The position numbers and the translations under genes were made by a program. The notes below the pieces were generated by a model. That model saw only the letters and a list, made by a program, of their open reading frames with translations. It made no database searches and was not told where the DNA came from. Positions 49,228 to 57,651 of a stretch of 64,000 bases of DNA are shown here, piece after piece. Position 1 is the stretch's first letter, and every line of letters begins with the position of its first letter. Source of the stretch: Stigmatella ashevillena (GTDB lineage: Bacteria > Myxococcota > Myxococcia > Myxococcales > Myxococcaceae); contig NZ_JAQNDM010000002.1 in assembly GCF_028368975.1 (NCBI RefSeq), forward strand, positions 8,984,425 through 9,048,424. Direction: 5' to 3'.

Positions 49228-50118
49228 TCAGCGGGCAGAGGCCAGCCGCCGCACCACCACGCCCGCGGCGTTCATGCCGAAGGCGGAGGTGACGAAGACG
49301 GCGCTGCCATCAATCTGGGTCCGGTGGTCACAGGTGTGGAACTCGTTGTCCTGAGGACAGACGCAGAGAAAGCCATCGGTGGCGTCGTCATACCGCAGGG
49401 CCACCGGCTGGCGACGCACCTCGATGGAGTAGACGGCGGTGATGCCCGTGTGCCGGTCCGTCTCCACCCCGTGCTTGCGCTTGAGGAGCTTGCGGATGTC
49501 CTTGGCGAACGGGTCCATGTGCGTCTCGGACAGGTCCTCCACGCGGATGGCCGTGGGGTCCAACCGGCCGGCGGCGCCCATGGAGCTGACCACGGGAATG
49601 CCCATCGTGATGCAGCGGTGGAGCAGGTGCAGCTTGGCCTTCACGTTGTCGATGGCGTCCACCACGAAGTCATAGCGGCCGGCGGGCAAGAGCTGCTCGG
49701 CGCTCTCCGCCCGGTAGAACTCACGCACCGCTTCCACCTGGACGTCCGGGTTGATGTCCCGGCAGCGCTGCACCATCAGCTCCGCCTTGGACTTGCCCAC
49801 GCCCTTCACCGTCGCGTGGAGCTGGCGGTTGGTGTTGGTGACGCACACATCGTCATGGTCCACCAGCGTGAGGTGGCCAACGCCGCTGCGCACCAGCCCC
49901 TCCACCGCGTAGCTGCCGACGCCTCCCACCCCGAAGACCACCACGCGCGCCGCGGCCAGCCGCTCCATCGCCGGGTCTCCCAACAGGCGTCCCGTCCGGT
50001 CGAACCGGCGTGACAACTTGAAAGGGCGGGCGAGGGGGGAAGGACCCGCTTCGGGGGGCGAGGGCACGGCGGGCGAAGGGGTGGAGGTGGGGAGGGTGGG
50101 GGTGGGCTGCGTGCTCAT
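49228..50118 (-). CDS. tcdA: tRNA threonylcarbamoyladenosine dehydratase
   Basis: A 296-residue E1/ThiF-fold enzyme that cyclises t6A37 of tRNA to ct6A using ATP. After a Pro/Ser/Thr-rich N-terminus of about 35 residues come FDRTGRLLGDPAMERL, the nucleotide motif VVVFGVGGVGSYAVEGL, DHDDVCVTNTNRQ and VVDAIDNVKAKL, all typical of TcdA (YgdL). GAGGATC supports ATG 50118. The Pro-rich N-terminus is unusual in length for the family. It follows the TatD-like gene by 28 bases on the same strand. Confidence 0.94.
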   Translation of the reverse strand: MSTQPTPTLPTSTPSPAVPSPPEAGPSPLARPFKLSRRFDRTGRLLGDPAMERLAAARVVVFGVGGVGSYAVEGLVRSGVGHLTLVDHDDVCVTNTNRQLHATVKGVGKSKAELMVQRCRDINPDVQVEAVREFYRAESAEQLLPAGRYDFVVDAIDNVKAKLHLLHRCITMGIPVVSSMGAAGRLDPTAIRVEDLSETHMDPFAKDIRKLLKRKHGVETDRHTGITAVYSIEVRRQPVALRYDDATDGFLCVCPQDNEFHTCDHRTQIDGSAVFVTSAFGMNAAGVVVRRLASAR

Positions 50119-50146
50119 GGCGATCCTCTATAGCGCGACCGCCTGC

Positions 50147-50944
50147 CTACCGCGAAGCAGGGGGAAACGCTTCCCGGAAGAGCCGCCGGGCATTGCCGGT
50201 TGTCCGCTGGGCAAGCGCCTCGGCGGGCTCTCCCAGGACCCGGGCCATCCCCTCGATGATGTGGGGCAGGTAGCCGGGCTCCGAGCGCGTTCCCCGGTGC
50301 GGCGCGGGGGCCTGGTCCGGGGAGTCCGTCTCCGCGACCAGCCGCTCCGGGGGGATGACCCGCAGGGCATCCAGGGGCTTTCGCGCTTCGGCCCAGGTGA
50401 CGGGGCCCGCGAAGGAGAAGTGGCAGCCTTTCTGGATGTAGAAGCGCGCCAGCTCCGCGCCCCCACTGTAGCTGTGCATGAGCACCCCGGCCTCGGGGAA
50501 GGGCTCCTCCTGGAGGAACGCGATGAGGGCGGGGTGCGCCCGGTGGCAGTGCATCAGCACGGGCAACCCGTGCTTGCGTGCCAGGGCCATGTGCCCGCGA
50601 AGCACCGCGAGCTGCCGTTCCAGCGGCGCGCCTGGAAGCGAGGGCCCATCGAGTCCGCACTCGCCCACGGCCACGGCGCCTCCCCGGGTGAGCAAGGCAT
50701 CGAGGCGCTCGAGGTGCTCCGCGTCCTGCGCGGGAGGCAACTCCGGGAGGAACTGGGGGTGGATGCCCAGCCCCACCTGGATGCGTGGATCGCGGCGGGG
50801 CAACTCCAGCAAGGGCTCCCACGTCTCGGGGCCGACGGCGGGAATCACGATGCCCTGGAGCCCCGCGGCCCAGGCGCGGGTGAGGACATCGGAGCGGTCG
50901 GGATCGAACCGCGAGGCGTCGAGGTGGCAGTGGGTGTCGATCAT
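50147..50944 (-). CDS. TatD family metal-dependent hydrolase
   Basis: A 265-residue TIM-barrel hydrolase. MIDTHCHLD (metal His pair), GLGIHPQFL, VGECGLDG (metal Glu), LPVLMHCHRA, VLMHSYSGG and AETDSPDQAP (metal Asp) appear in TatD order. Family members are DNases/exonucleases or deacylases on DNA and tRNA. Probably cotranscribed with tcdA downstream. The exact substrate within the family is not deducible. Confidence 0.93.
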   Translation of the reverse strand: MIDTHCHLDASRFDPDRSDVLTRAWAAGLQGIVIPAVGPETWEPLLELPRRDPRIQVGLGIHPQFLPELPPAQDAEHLERLDALLTRGGAVAVGECGLDGPSLPGAPLERQLAVLRGHMALARKHGLPVLMHCHRAHPALIAFLQEEPFPEAGVLMHSYSGGAELARFYIQKGCHFSFAGPVTWAEARKPLDALRVIPPERLVAETDSPDQAPAPHRGTRSEPGYLPHIIEGMARVLGEPAEALAQRTTGNARRLFREAFPPASR

Positions 50945-51073
50945 CGGAAACGAGGAGAGGCGCGCCGTTCAGTCAGGAACAGCTCAGACGTTGGGAACGC
51001 ATCAGCGCACGGTCAATGGCCGCGCGCGCGAAAAGCTCCACGCTATACGCACGCACGGGTCAGTGGAGGGGTT

Positions 51074-52546
51074 ATGAGCAAACGCGCGGGAATGACTTTG
51101 CTGTGCAGTGCACTTCTGGTGGTGATGTCGGGGTGTGGGGATGAGTGCAAGGACCCCTCCGACTGTACCGATGACAAGGGAAGCCCTTCGGAGGGCAAGG
51201 TCTGGGCATGTGAGAGCAACAAGTGCGTCGAGCGGGACTCGACGAACCCAGGGCCCGCGGACGGTGGCACGGGAGACGGCGGCCCGGCGGATGGAGGTGA
51301 CGGCGGCCCGGCGGATGGTGGCCCCACAGATGGCGGGGATGGCTCGGATGGCGGTCCATCGGACGCAGGCATGTCGGTGGGCAAGGGCGGTGCCTGTACC
51401 TCGTCCGTGGAGTGCATGGCGGGCTTGCGCTGCGAGGATTCGACGGGCGGCCGGACGTGCCAGTCCCTGCACGTGGCGGTGACCAGCGCGGGCACGGCAG
51501 GCACCCAGGCGACCGCCGTGCGCCATGACGAGACCACCACGGCGCCCGCCGCCTTGAGTGAGTCCACGGAGACGAACCGGTTCCCCCGGTGGAGCGCGGA
51601 CGGCTCGGCCGTCGCGTTCGTGGAGGGGGCCGAAGGCGTGGGCTCCTCGCGCCTCGTGTCCCGGACCCTTCCGCTCACCGTGGGACAGTCCACGGCCCTG
51701 ACGACTGGGACGGCGGCGGAGACCGAGGACTTCCCCCAGTTGGAGTGGTGGCCTTCCACCCGCCTCGTGTGGACGAAGAAGAGCGGGGCGAGCACCTCGG
51801 GGCTCTGGTCGGTTCCGGGGGCGGGCGGCACCGCCGTGGCCCTGACGGCCAGCGGCGTCTTCCCGTCGTGGGCAATGAATGGCACGAGCCTCGCGTACAG
51901 CACCAACGCGGAGGGGTTGCGGACGCTGACGCCGGGGCAACCCGCCGCCACGGTCGCGGGAGGCACGGGCGGCGAGCAGCCGTACCACAACCAGGCCAAT
52001 GACTGGCTGCTCTACGCCAAGGCCAACGGCTCGGACGCGGTCATCGGCCCCCTCTATGAAATCTTCACCATCCCCCCCACGGGAGGGACGGGCAACCTCA
52101 TTGCCGCCACGGCCTCGGAGCCGACCAGCGGCGGCTCCGTCGACTCGTTCATCGCCAACCAGACCTGGGCGCCGGATGGCACCTGGGTGGCGTACGTGCG
52201 CACGTATTTCTCCAATCCCTCGGATGCCAGCCCCTCGGCGCTGTGCGGGGCCGCGGGCGCCTCGCAGTGCCCGGGTCGGGATGCGAACGTCATCTTCCTG
52301 AGGAAGATCAACCCGCAGACGGGCGCCGGGGACGGTGCGGAGGTGCAACTCGTGTCGGGCGGCACGCTCCCCTCGTTCTCTCCGGATGGACGGTTCGTCG
52401 CCTACGTCCGGGCGAAGCGCCTGCAGATCCAGCAGATCAACCCGGCGGATGGCACCCCGGTAGGTGCCGCCGTCCAGCATTCGCTGGGCACGGACGTCCA
52501 GACGAACCGCGGAGACGATCACCGCCCGCGCTGGCAGCCGCGTTAA
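51074..52546 (+). CDS. Lipoprotein with Asp/Gly-rich linker and PD40-type beta-propeller
   Basis: A 490-residue lipoprotein: MSKRAGMTLLCSALLVVMSGC, lipobox MSGC. GGAGG lies just before ATG 51074. A Cys-containing segment (CKDPSDCTDD, CESNKC) is followed by an Asp/Gly/Pro linker encoded by DNA repeats, a second Cys segment (GACTSSVECMAGLRC), then a TolB/PD40-like propeller of about 350 residues (RFPRWSADGSAVAFV, TWAPDGTWVAYV, SFSPDGRFVAYV). This layout is typical of myxobacterial surface lipoproteins. Function unknown. A strong terminator follows. Confidence 0.88.
   Translation: MSKRAGMTLLCSALLVVMSGCGDECKDPSDCTDDKGSPSEGKVWACESNKCVERDSTNPGPADGGTGDGGPADGGDGGPADGGPTDGGDGSDGGPSDAGMSVGKGGACTSSVECMAGLRCEDSTGGRTCQSLHVAVTSAGTAGTQATAVRHDETTTAPAALSESTETNRFPRWSADGSAVAFVEGAEGVGSSRLVSRTLPLTVGQSTALTTGTAAETEDFPQLEWWPSTRLVWTKKSGASTSGLWSVPGAGGTAVALTASGVFPSWAMNGTSLAYSTNAEGLRTLTPGQPAATVAGGTGGEQPYHNQANDWLLYAKANGSDAVIGPLYEIFTIPPTGGTGNLIAATASEPTSGGSVDSFIANQTWAPDGTWVAYVRTYFSNPSDASPSALCGAAGASQCPGRDANVIFLRKINPQTGAGDGAEVQLVSGGTLPSFSPDGRFVAYVRAKRLQIQQINPADGTPVGAAVQHSLGTDVQTNRGDDHRPRWQPR
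51275..51318 (+). repeat. 20-base direct repeat coding the Asp/Gly linker
   Basis: GACGGCGGCCCGGCGGATGG occurs at 51275-51294 and 51299-51318, a 24-base period, with degenerate copies on both sides. It encodes DGGPADG-type linker units, so the linker can lengthen or shorten by slippage in steps of eight residues without a frameshift. Confidence 0.8.
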
Positions 52547-52577
52547 GCCTGCGTCCCGGCGCGGAGTGAAGGCTCCC

Positions 52578-52617
52578 AGGCCCGCGTTCCCTTCATCCGG
52601 GGACGCGGGCCTTCTTG
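52578..52617 (+). terminator. Strong intrinsic terminator
   Basis: A 14-bp stem, 52578-52591 with 52599-52612, has a single T-G wobble, a seven-base loop (TTCATCC) and a following TTCTTGC. It lies 31 bases after the propeller lipoprotein stop. Confidence 0.8.
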
Positions 52618-52720
52618 CACCTACCTCCCAAAGGGCCGGGGACTTGTCAGGCGCGGAGGATCCACGTAGTGAGAGCGCCGCGCTCCGGCTTGGGGCGCCT
52701 CACCTCAGGGGATGACTCGG

Positions 52721-52969
52721 ATGAAGCGGCTCACCGCGCTCTGCTGCCTGATGTTCGTGGGATGTGCCACCGCCCCGGCGCCGCGGACCCTGCGGCTCTC
52801 GGACAACAGCAGCGTGCGCACGGACAGCCCGGTGGATGTGGCCGAGCCGGTGCGCGTGGAGACGCGTGCGGGGACCTTTCTGGTCAGCCCAGGGCACGCG
52901 GAAGACTTCTTGAAGCTCCTGGCCGGGGAGCCGACTGCGACCCACTTCTACGCGGGCGCCGAGCCGTAA
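52721..52969 (+). CDS. Small lipoprotein
   Basis: An 82-residue lipoprotein: MKRLTALCCLMFVGC, lipobox FVGC. AGGGG lies nine bases before ATG 52721, whereas it abuts the other candidate ATG at 52712, so 52721 is preferred. The mature part is short and beta-rich (PVRVETRAGTFLVSPGHAEDFLKLLAG). No family recognised. It stands alone after a terminator. Confidence 0.78.
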   Translation: MKRLTALCCLMFVGCATAPAPRTLRLSDNSSVRTDSPVDVAEPVRVETRAGTFLVSPGHAEDFLKLLAGEPTATHFYAGAEP

Positions 52970-53003
52970 CGCTGAATCAGGGCACTCCTCAGGACACCCC
53001 CCC

Positions 53004-53252
53004 TCAGGACACGACGACGATGCGCAGGCCCAGCGCCTTGGAGAGCTGGGGCGAGGTGACGACCTTCAGCACCTCGGCGATTTCACCCCCGGCCGTATCG
53101 AAGGCCGCCGCGATGAGCTCTCCCACGGTGAGAGGGCCCGTCTTCTTCTTGGACGGCTTCATCCGCTGGGTGGAGCGTCTCAGTGCTGGCATCACCCGCC
53201 GTCCCTGACGCCTCACCGAACCACCCATCTTTGCTTTCGTCGCCTTGGCCAT
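53004..53252 (-). CDS. Small basic protein of unknown function
   Basis: An 82-residue protein with a very basic first half (MAKATKAKMGGSVRRQGRR..., about 15 Lys/Arg in the first 48) and a neutral helical second half (LTVGELIAAAFDTAGGEIAEVL). GGGAG about seven bases upstream supports ATG 53252. The basic tail plus small domain suggests nucleic-acid binding or a histone-like role, by composition only. Convergent with the small lipoprotein gene. Confidence 0.72.
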   Translation of the reverse strand: MAKATKAKMGGSVRRQGRRVMPALRRSTQRMKPSKKKTGPLTVGELIAAAFDTAGGEIAEVLKVVTSPQLSKALGLRIVVVS

Positions 53253-53546
53253 GGTGCTTCTCCCACCCGAGGGTTGTGGGTTGCTCACCGAGTGATGGCA
53301 TTTCTATAAGCAAGCAGCAGGCCAAGCGCTCGTCGGATGTGCTCTCACGGGGTTTCGCGCACTTACGCACACGCAAGGGGGCTGCCACCGTGGAAATTTT
53401 GCCTCGGTGCCATCCCACCGCGTCAGGAGTGCCTCGTTTTGGTTCCACTTTTCGTCCATGCCCCACCCTGCGGTTCAACGTTCCGTTCAATGCTGCCCAG
53501 GGCAAAAGAGACCGAGGGGAGGCGCTTGAGGTAAAGGCGGACCGCC

Positions 53547-54503
53547 ATGAATGTTCAGGTTCTCTTTCACGACAACTGCTTCGACGGGGCCGCGAGCGCG
53601 GCCGTGTTCACCCGCTTCTACCGGGAGCGTGTCCGCGCGGATGCCACCTTTACCTACCAAGGGTTGGCGCACAAGCCGGGGGCCGAGGGCATCGACCCGG
53701 CGGTCTTCACGGGGGCCGAGAACGCCATCGTCGACTTCCGCTACAGCCAGGATGCGCGGCTGACGTGGTGGTTCGATCACCACGTTTCCGCCTTTCAGCA
53801 GCCCGGGGACGAGGCGCACTTCCAGGCCGACACGAGTGGCCGCAAGTTTCACGATGCGCACCGCAAGAGCTGCACGAAGTACCTGGCGGATGTGGCCCGT
53901 GAGCGCTTTGGCTGGGATGGCGCTCCGCTGGCGGACCTCATCCACTGGGCGGAGATCATCGACGGCGCGCAGTTTCCGAGCCCGCAGATGGCGGTGGCCC
54001 TGGAGGAGCCCGCGCTGCGCATCATGACGGTGCTGGAGGCGGCCAAGTCTCCGGAGCTGATTCCGGAGGTCATCCGGCGCATGCAGACCGAGTCCCTGGC
54101 GGAGATCGCCGCCTCGCCGCTCATCGCGGAGCCGCTGGCGCCGCTGCTCGAGCGCCACATGCTCCACATCGAGCAGGTGCGGGCCAAGGCGCGCTACGAG
54201 AAGGGCGTGGTGTTCTTTGATCTCGCCGACGAGGGCGTGGACAGTCTGAACAAGTTCATCGCCTATGCGCTCTACCCGGAGGCGAGCTACACCCTGTGGG
54301 TGGGGCAGGGGCCCAAGCGGGCCAAGGTGTCGCTGGGCTCCAATCCGTGGAAGCCCGAGCTGCGGCGCCACGATCTGGCGGGCATCGCCTCGCGCTACGG
54401 CGGGGGTGGCCACCCGGTGGTCGCCGCGGTGAGCTTCAAGCCGGGCGAGCTGGAGAAGGCGCGCACCGCCTACCGGGAAATCCTCGCCGAGCTTTCCGCC
54501 TGA
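53547..54503 (+). CDS. DHH-family phosphoesterase
   Basis: A 318-residue DHH/DHHA1 phosphoesterase. VLFHDNCFDGAASAAV supplies the first metal Asp residues; ENAIVDFRYS and WWFDHHVSAF give the DHH motif; the C-terminal DHHA1 part ends with SRYGGGGHPVVAAVSF. Family members are nanoRNases or cyclic-dinucleotide/polyphosphate phosphodiesterases acting in the cytoplasm with Mn. No CBS or GGDEF domain is fused. The 294-base interval upstream holds no visible gene and presumably its promoter. Confidence 0.9.
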   Translation: MNVQVLFHDNCFDGAASAAVFTRFYRERVRADATFTYQGLAHKPGAEGIDPAVFTGAENAIVDFRYSQDARLTWWFDHHVSAFQQPGDEAHFQADTSGRKFHDAHRKSCTKYLADVARERFGWDGAPLADLIHWAEIIDGAQFPSPQMAVALEEPALRIMTVLEAAKSPELIPEVIRRMQTESLAEIAASPLIAEPLAPLLERHMLHIEQVRAKARYEKGVVFFDLADEGVDSLNKFIAYALYPEASYTLWVGQGPKRAKVSLGSNPWKPELRRHDLAGIASRYGGGGHPVVAAVSFKPGELEKARTAYREILAELSA

Positions 54504-54509
54504 AGGGGC

Positions 54510-55094
54510 TCAGCGGGCCGTCTCGAAGAAGGAGAAGCCCGCGGTGCGCAGCATCCGCACCACGGTGAGCATGGGCAGCCCCTGCACGTTGGTCCGGTCG
54601 CCGTCGATGTGGGACAGCAGGGCCTGTCCCGCCCCTTCGATGCGGTAGCTGCCCGCACAGCCCTGCCACTCGCCGAGGCCCAGGTAGCGCTCCAACTCCT
54701 CGGAGGAGGCGGGATAGAAGGTCATCCGGGACACCTCCAGGCTCTCGGCGAGGTGGCCTCCGGGACCGGCCAGACAGACCCCGGTGCAGATGTCGTGGGT
54801 TCGTCCGAGCAGCTTTCCCAGTTGCTTGCGTGCCGCCGCGAGGTCCGGCGGCTTGGAGAGAATCTCCCCCTCCACCTCGACGAGCTGGTCGGCACCCAGG
54901 ACCCAGGCGTCTGGATGGCGTGCCAGGACGGCCCGGGCCTTGCGCGCGGCGAGTTCCTGGACGGCCTGGCGGGCCGAGAGGGCAGGAGATACCTCCTCGC
55001 CCACGCCCGGAGCCTCGGCGGTGTAGGGCAGACCCAGCCCATCCATCAGGGCCCGGCGCGCGCTGGAGGTCGAGGCAAGAATCAAAGGTTTCAT
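54510..55094 (-). CDS. maf: Maf-family nucleotide pyrophosphatase
   Basis: A 194-residue Maf protein. [13 protein letters not shown], a [19 protein letters not shown] region (catalytic Asp), HDICTGVCL and [13 protein letters not shown] are the family motifs in order. Maf proteins hydrolyse non-canonical or modified NTPs to NMPs; the subfamily (dTTP/UTP or m7GTP) is not settled by eye. Convergent with the DHH gene. Confidence 0.94.
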   Translation of the reverse strand: MKPLILASTSSARRALMDGLGLPYTAEAPGVGEEVSPALSARQAVQELAARKARAVLARHPDAWVLGADQLVEVEGEILSKPPDLAAARKQLGKLLGRTHDICTGVCLAGPGGHLAESLEVSRMTFYPASSEELERYLGLGEWQGCAGSYRIEGAGQALLSHIDGDRTNVQGLPMLTVVRMLRTAGFSFFETAR

Positions 55095-55205
55095 GGGCGC
55101 ACCCTAGAACAGACAGGAGGTGCTTGGCCGCTCCGCCCAGCAGCCGGGCAGGCAGGCGGGAGGTTTCTTTCCGAGGAGCGGGGGGATGCCGTAGCCTGAG
55201 GGTCC

Positions 55206-56459
55206 ATGTCGCGGCGTGGTCTGCTCGCCTTCTTCCTTCTGCTGGGTGCCTGTCAGCGCAGCTCTTCGGAGCCTGCCCCGGCGGCGCCTGTTCCGTGTAC
55301 CGCTCAGGCCAGTGCCCCCGAGGGTGCGTCTAATGAGGCCGCGCCGCCCGAGCCAGTGGCTGCGCCGCCGCTCGACGAGGGGCCCGCGAGGGGCGGCATG
55401 CCTCCGGTGGCCCCGCTCGCGATCTGCCGCGCCGAAGGCATCTCTCCCCTGGAAGCGGCGCGCCGCTACTACGACGAGGGCCACTTCGAGGCGGCGCTGT
55501 CCTGTGCGGCCCAGTCGGCCGCGTTGGATCCGGACCTTGCCGAGGCCCATGCCGAACGGGGAATGGCGTTGTCCGAGCTGGGCCGCATCCCCGAGGCCCA
55601 GATGGCGTTCTCCCGCGCCCTGGCGCTCGATCCGGGTTCACGCGAGGCCCTGCTGGGGGCCGCGCACCTGTACGCGGTGCAGCTGCCCTCCACCCGGGAG
55701 CGGGACGAGCTGGGGCTGCTCTACTCCGAGCGAGGGCTGTCCCAGCCTGGAACGCCTCCGGATGCGGTGGTCCAGTTCGCGCTCCTCTCGGCCATGGCGT
55801 TCAACGACCTGGGACAAGCGGGGGATGCCCTGGAGCGCGCGGCCATCGTGCTCGCGCGGGAGCCCGGCAACCACGAGGCCTCCTTCGAGCGGGCGCTGGC
55901 CCTCTTCGAGCTGTGCCGCTTCGCCGAGGCGAAGACCGCGTTCACCGCGCTGTTGAAGTTCCCCGACCGGGAGGCGCACGCGCACCAGCGCCTCGGACTG
56001 TTGCTCGAACGCGAGGGAAAGTGGACCCAGGCGCAGCGCCACTTCGACAAGGCCCGCGCGCTGGCGCCCCAGGATTTCCCCCTCCCGCCCTTGCCCTCCC
56101 AGGAGGAGTTTCGTGCGGCGGTGGCGCGCGCCGTGGAGGCGCTTCCCGAGGACATGCGCAAGGACCTGGAAGGAATCCCCGTCACGGCGGAGGAGATTCC
56201 CGCGGACGCGGACTTGATGTCCGGAGAGCCGCCCTTGTCCCCCGCGATTCTGGGGCTCTTCCGGGGGCCCCCGCTGGGCGAGCCGTGCGATGGCTCGGAG
56301 ACGCCGTGCCGGTCGGTGGCGCTCTACCGCCGCAACCTCGCGCGCGTGGTGTCCAGCAATGCTGAGTTGCTGGAGCAGATCCAGGTGACGCTGCTGCACG
56401 AGGTAGGGCATCTTCGCGGCGAGGATGACGAAGAGCTGGCCGCCCGCGGCCTGGAGTGA
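55206..56459 (+). CDS. Lipoprotein with TPR repeats and a zincin-like metallopeptidase domain
   Basis: A 417-residue lipoprotein: MSRRGLLAFFLLLGAC, lipobox LGAC, Pro/Ala-rich linker. TPR-like repeats run about 80-290 (DLAEAHAERGMALSELGRIPEAQMAFSRAL is cut here to its core AHAERGMALSELGRIPEA). A C-terminal zincin domain ends with LLHEVGHLRGEDDEEL; HEVGH (398-402) plus G/D-D-E fit the HExxHxxGxDDE motif of small PF06262-type metallopeptidases. Those are usually cytoplasmic stand-alone proteins, so fusion to a TPR lipoprotein is unusual. The stop abuts the methyltransferase start. Confidence 0.86.
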   Translation: MSRRGLLAFFLLLGACQRSSSEPAPAAPVPCTAQASAPEGASNEAAPPEPVAAPPLDEGPARGGMPPVAPLAICRAEGISPLEAARRYYDEGHFEAALSCAAQSAALDPDLAEAHAERGMALSELGRIPEAQMAFSRALALDPGSREALLGAAHLYAVQLPSTRERDELGLLYSERGLSQPGTPPDAVVQFALLSAMAFNDLGQAGDALERAAIVLAREPGNHEASFERALALFELCRFAEAKTAFTALLKFPDREAHAHQRLGLLLEREGKWTQAQRHFDKARALAPQDFPLPPLPSQEEFRAAVARAVEALPEDMRKDLEGIPVTAEEIPADADLMSGEPPLSPAILGLFRGPPLGEPCDGSETPCRSVALYRRNLARVVSSNAELLEQIQVTLLHEVGHLRGEDDEELAARGLE

Positions 56460-56462
56460 GTG

Positions 56463-57647
56463 ATGGCCGCGCGAAGTCTCCCCGTTGTACGAGTGAGCCT
56501 CAAGGGCGCCAAGAGCCTGCGCCGGGGCAGTCCGTGGCTCTACCGCACCGAGCTGCTCGAGCCGCCGGAGGGGGAAGCCCGGGGGCGGGTGGTGTCCGTG
56601 GTGGACCCCCAGGGCAACCCCATTGGCCAGGCGTTCTACGCGCAGCGCTCTCCGCTGGCGTTGCGGCTGCTCACGCGCCGTCCCTCCACCGAGGAGCCCG
56701 CGGACGAGGCCTTCTTCCGCCGTCGGCTGGAGGCGTCCCTGGCCCGCCGCGCGCCCTTGAAGCACCGGGATGGCGTCCGGCTGGTGCATGGCGAGGCGGA
56801 CCTGCTGCCGGGCCTCTTCGTGGACCGCTATGGCGCGGGACTGACCTTGCAGACGCTCTCCGAGGGCATGGACACCCGCAAGGAGTGGATCGCCCGGGTC
56901 CTGGTGGAGCTGACTGGGGCCACCCACGTGGTCTGCCGGGACGATGCCTCAGGCCGTGACTTCGAGGGACTGGCCCGCCAGGTGGTCTTGTTGCACGGCG
57001 CAGGCGACGCGCGCTTTGTCTACCACGAGGGGGAGAACCGCTTCGAAGTGGACCTCCTCGGGGACATGAAGACCGGGGCCTTCCTGGATCAATTGGACAA
57101 CCACCTGCGCGCGGGGGAACTCGCCCGGGGCGAGGCGCTGGACCTCTTCAGCTACCACGGGGGGTTCGCGCTCGCGCTGAGCCGCACGTGTGACTCGGTG
57201 CTCGCGGTGGAGCAGGACCCGAAGGCCTCCGGGCGCATCCAGGCCAACGCCGAGCGCAATGGCCGCACGAACGTCACGGTGGAGAACGCCAACGCCTTCG
57301 ACGTGCTGCGGCGCTTCGCGGACACCGGCCGCCGCTTCGACACGGTGGTCTTGGATCCGCCAGGGCTGGCCAAGCGCCGCGAGGGGCTGGCCACCGCGCT
57401 GCGCGCCTACCACGAGCTCAACCTGCGTGCCCTCAAGTGCCTGAAGCCCGAGGGGCTGCTCGTCACCTGCTCGTGCTCCGGGAAGCTGGACCGCGAGGGC
57501 TTCGAGCAGATGGTCATCTCGGCGGCCGAGGACGCGCGGCGGCCGGTGCAGATCCTCGAGCGGCGAGGGGCGGGGTTGGACCACCCGGTGCTCGCCAACC
57601 TGCCGGAGACCGAGTACCTCAAGGCGCTCTACATCCGAGCCCTGTGA
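56463..57647 (+). CDS. RlmI-like class I SAM-dependent rRNA methyltransferase
   Basis: A 394-residue enzyme of the RlmI/COG1092 family. N-terminal PUA domain about 8-80 (SLKGAKSLRRGSPWLYRTEL), a central EEHEE-like part, then a Rossmann methyltransferase (GEALDLFSYHGGFALALS, VLAVEQDPKASGRIQANAERN, VVLDPPGLAKRREG with the NPPF-like DPPG, LVTCSCSG). Family members make m5C in 23S rRNA. ATG 56463 or GTG 56460 starts immediately after the previous stop, so it is probably cotranscribed with the TPR-zincin gene. Confidence 0.93.
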   Translation: MAARSLPVVRVSLKGAKSLRRGSPWLYRTELLEPPEGEARGRVVSVVDPQGNPIGQAFYAQRSPLALRLLTRRPSTEEPADEAFFRRRLEASLARRAPLKHRDGVRLVHGEADLLPGLFVDRYGAGLTLQTLSEGMDTRKEWIARVLVELTGATHVVCRDDASGRDFEGLARQVVLLHGAGDARFVYHEGENRFEVDLLGDMKTGAFLDQLDNHLRAGELARGEALDLFSYHGGFALALSRTCDSVLAVEQDPKASGRIQANAERNGRTNVTVENANAFDVLRRFADTGRRFDTVVLDPPGLAKRREGLATALRAYHELNLRALKCLKPEGLLVTCSCSGKLDREGFEQMVISAAEDARRPVQILERRGAGLDHPVLANLPETEYLKALYIRAL

Positions 57648-57651
57648 GGCC

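Noticed and set aside
51240-51370. Tandem DNA repeats considered as a CRISPR or regulatory repeat array
   Set aside because: They lie in frame within a lipoprotein gene and code the Asp/Gly linker; there are no spacers.
53253-53546. Short plus-strand frames in the interval before the DHH gene
   Set aside because: Frames are short, without ribosome sites or recognisable motifs; treated as promoter region.
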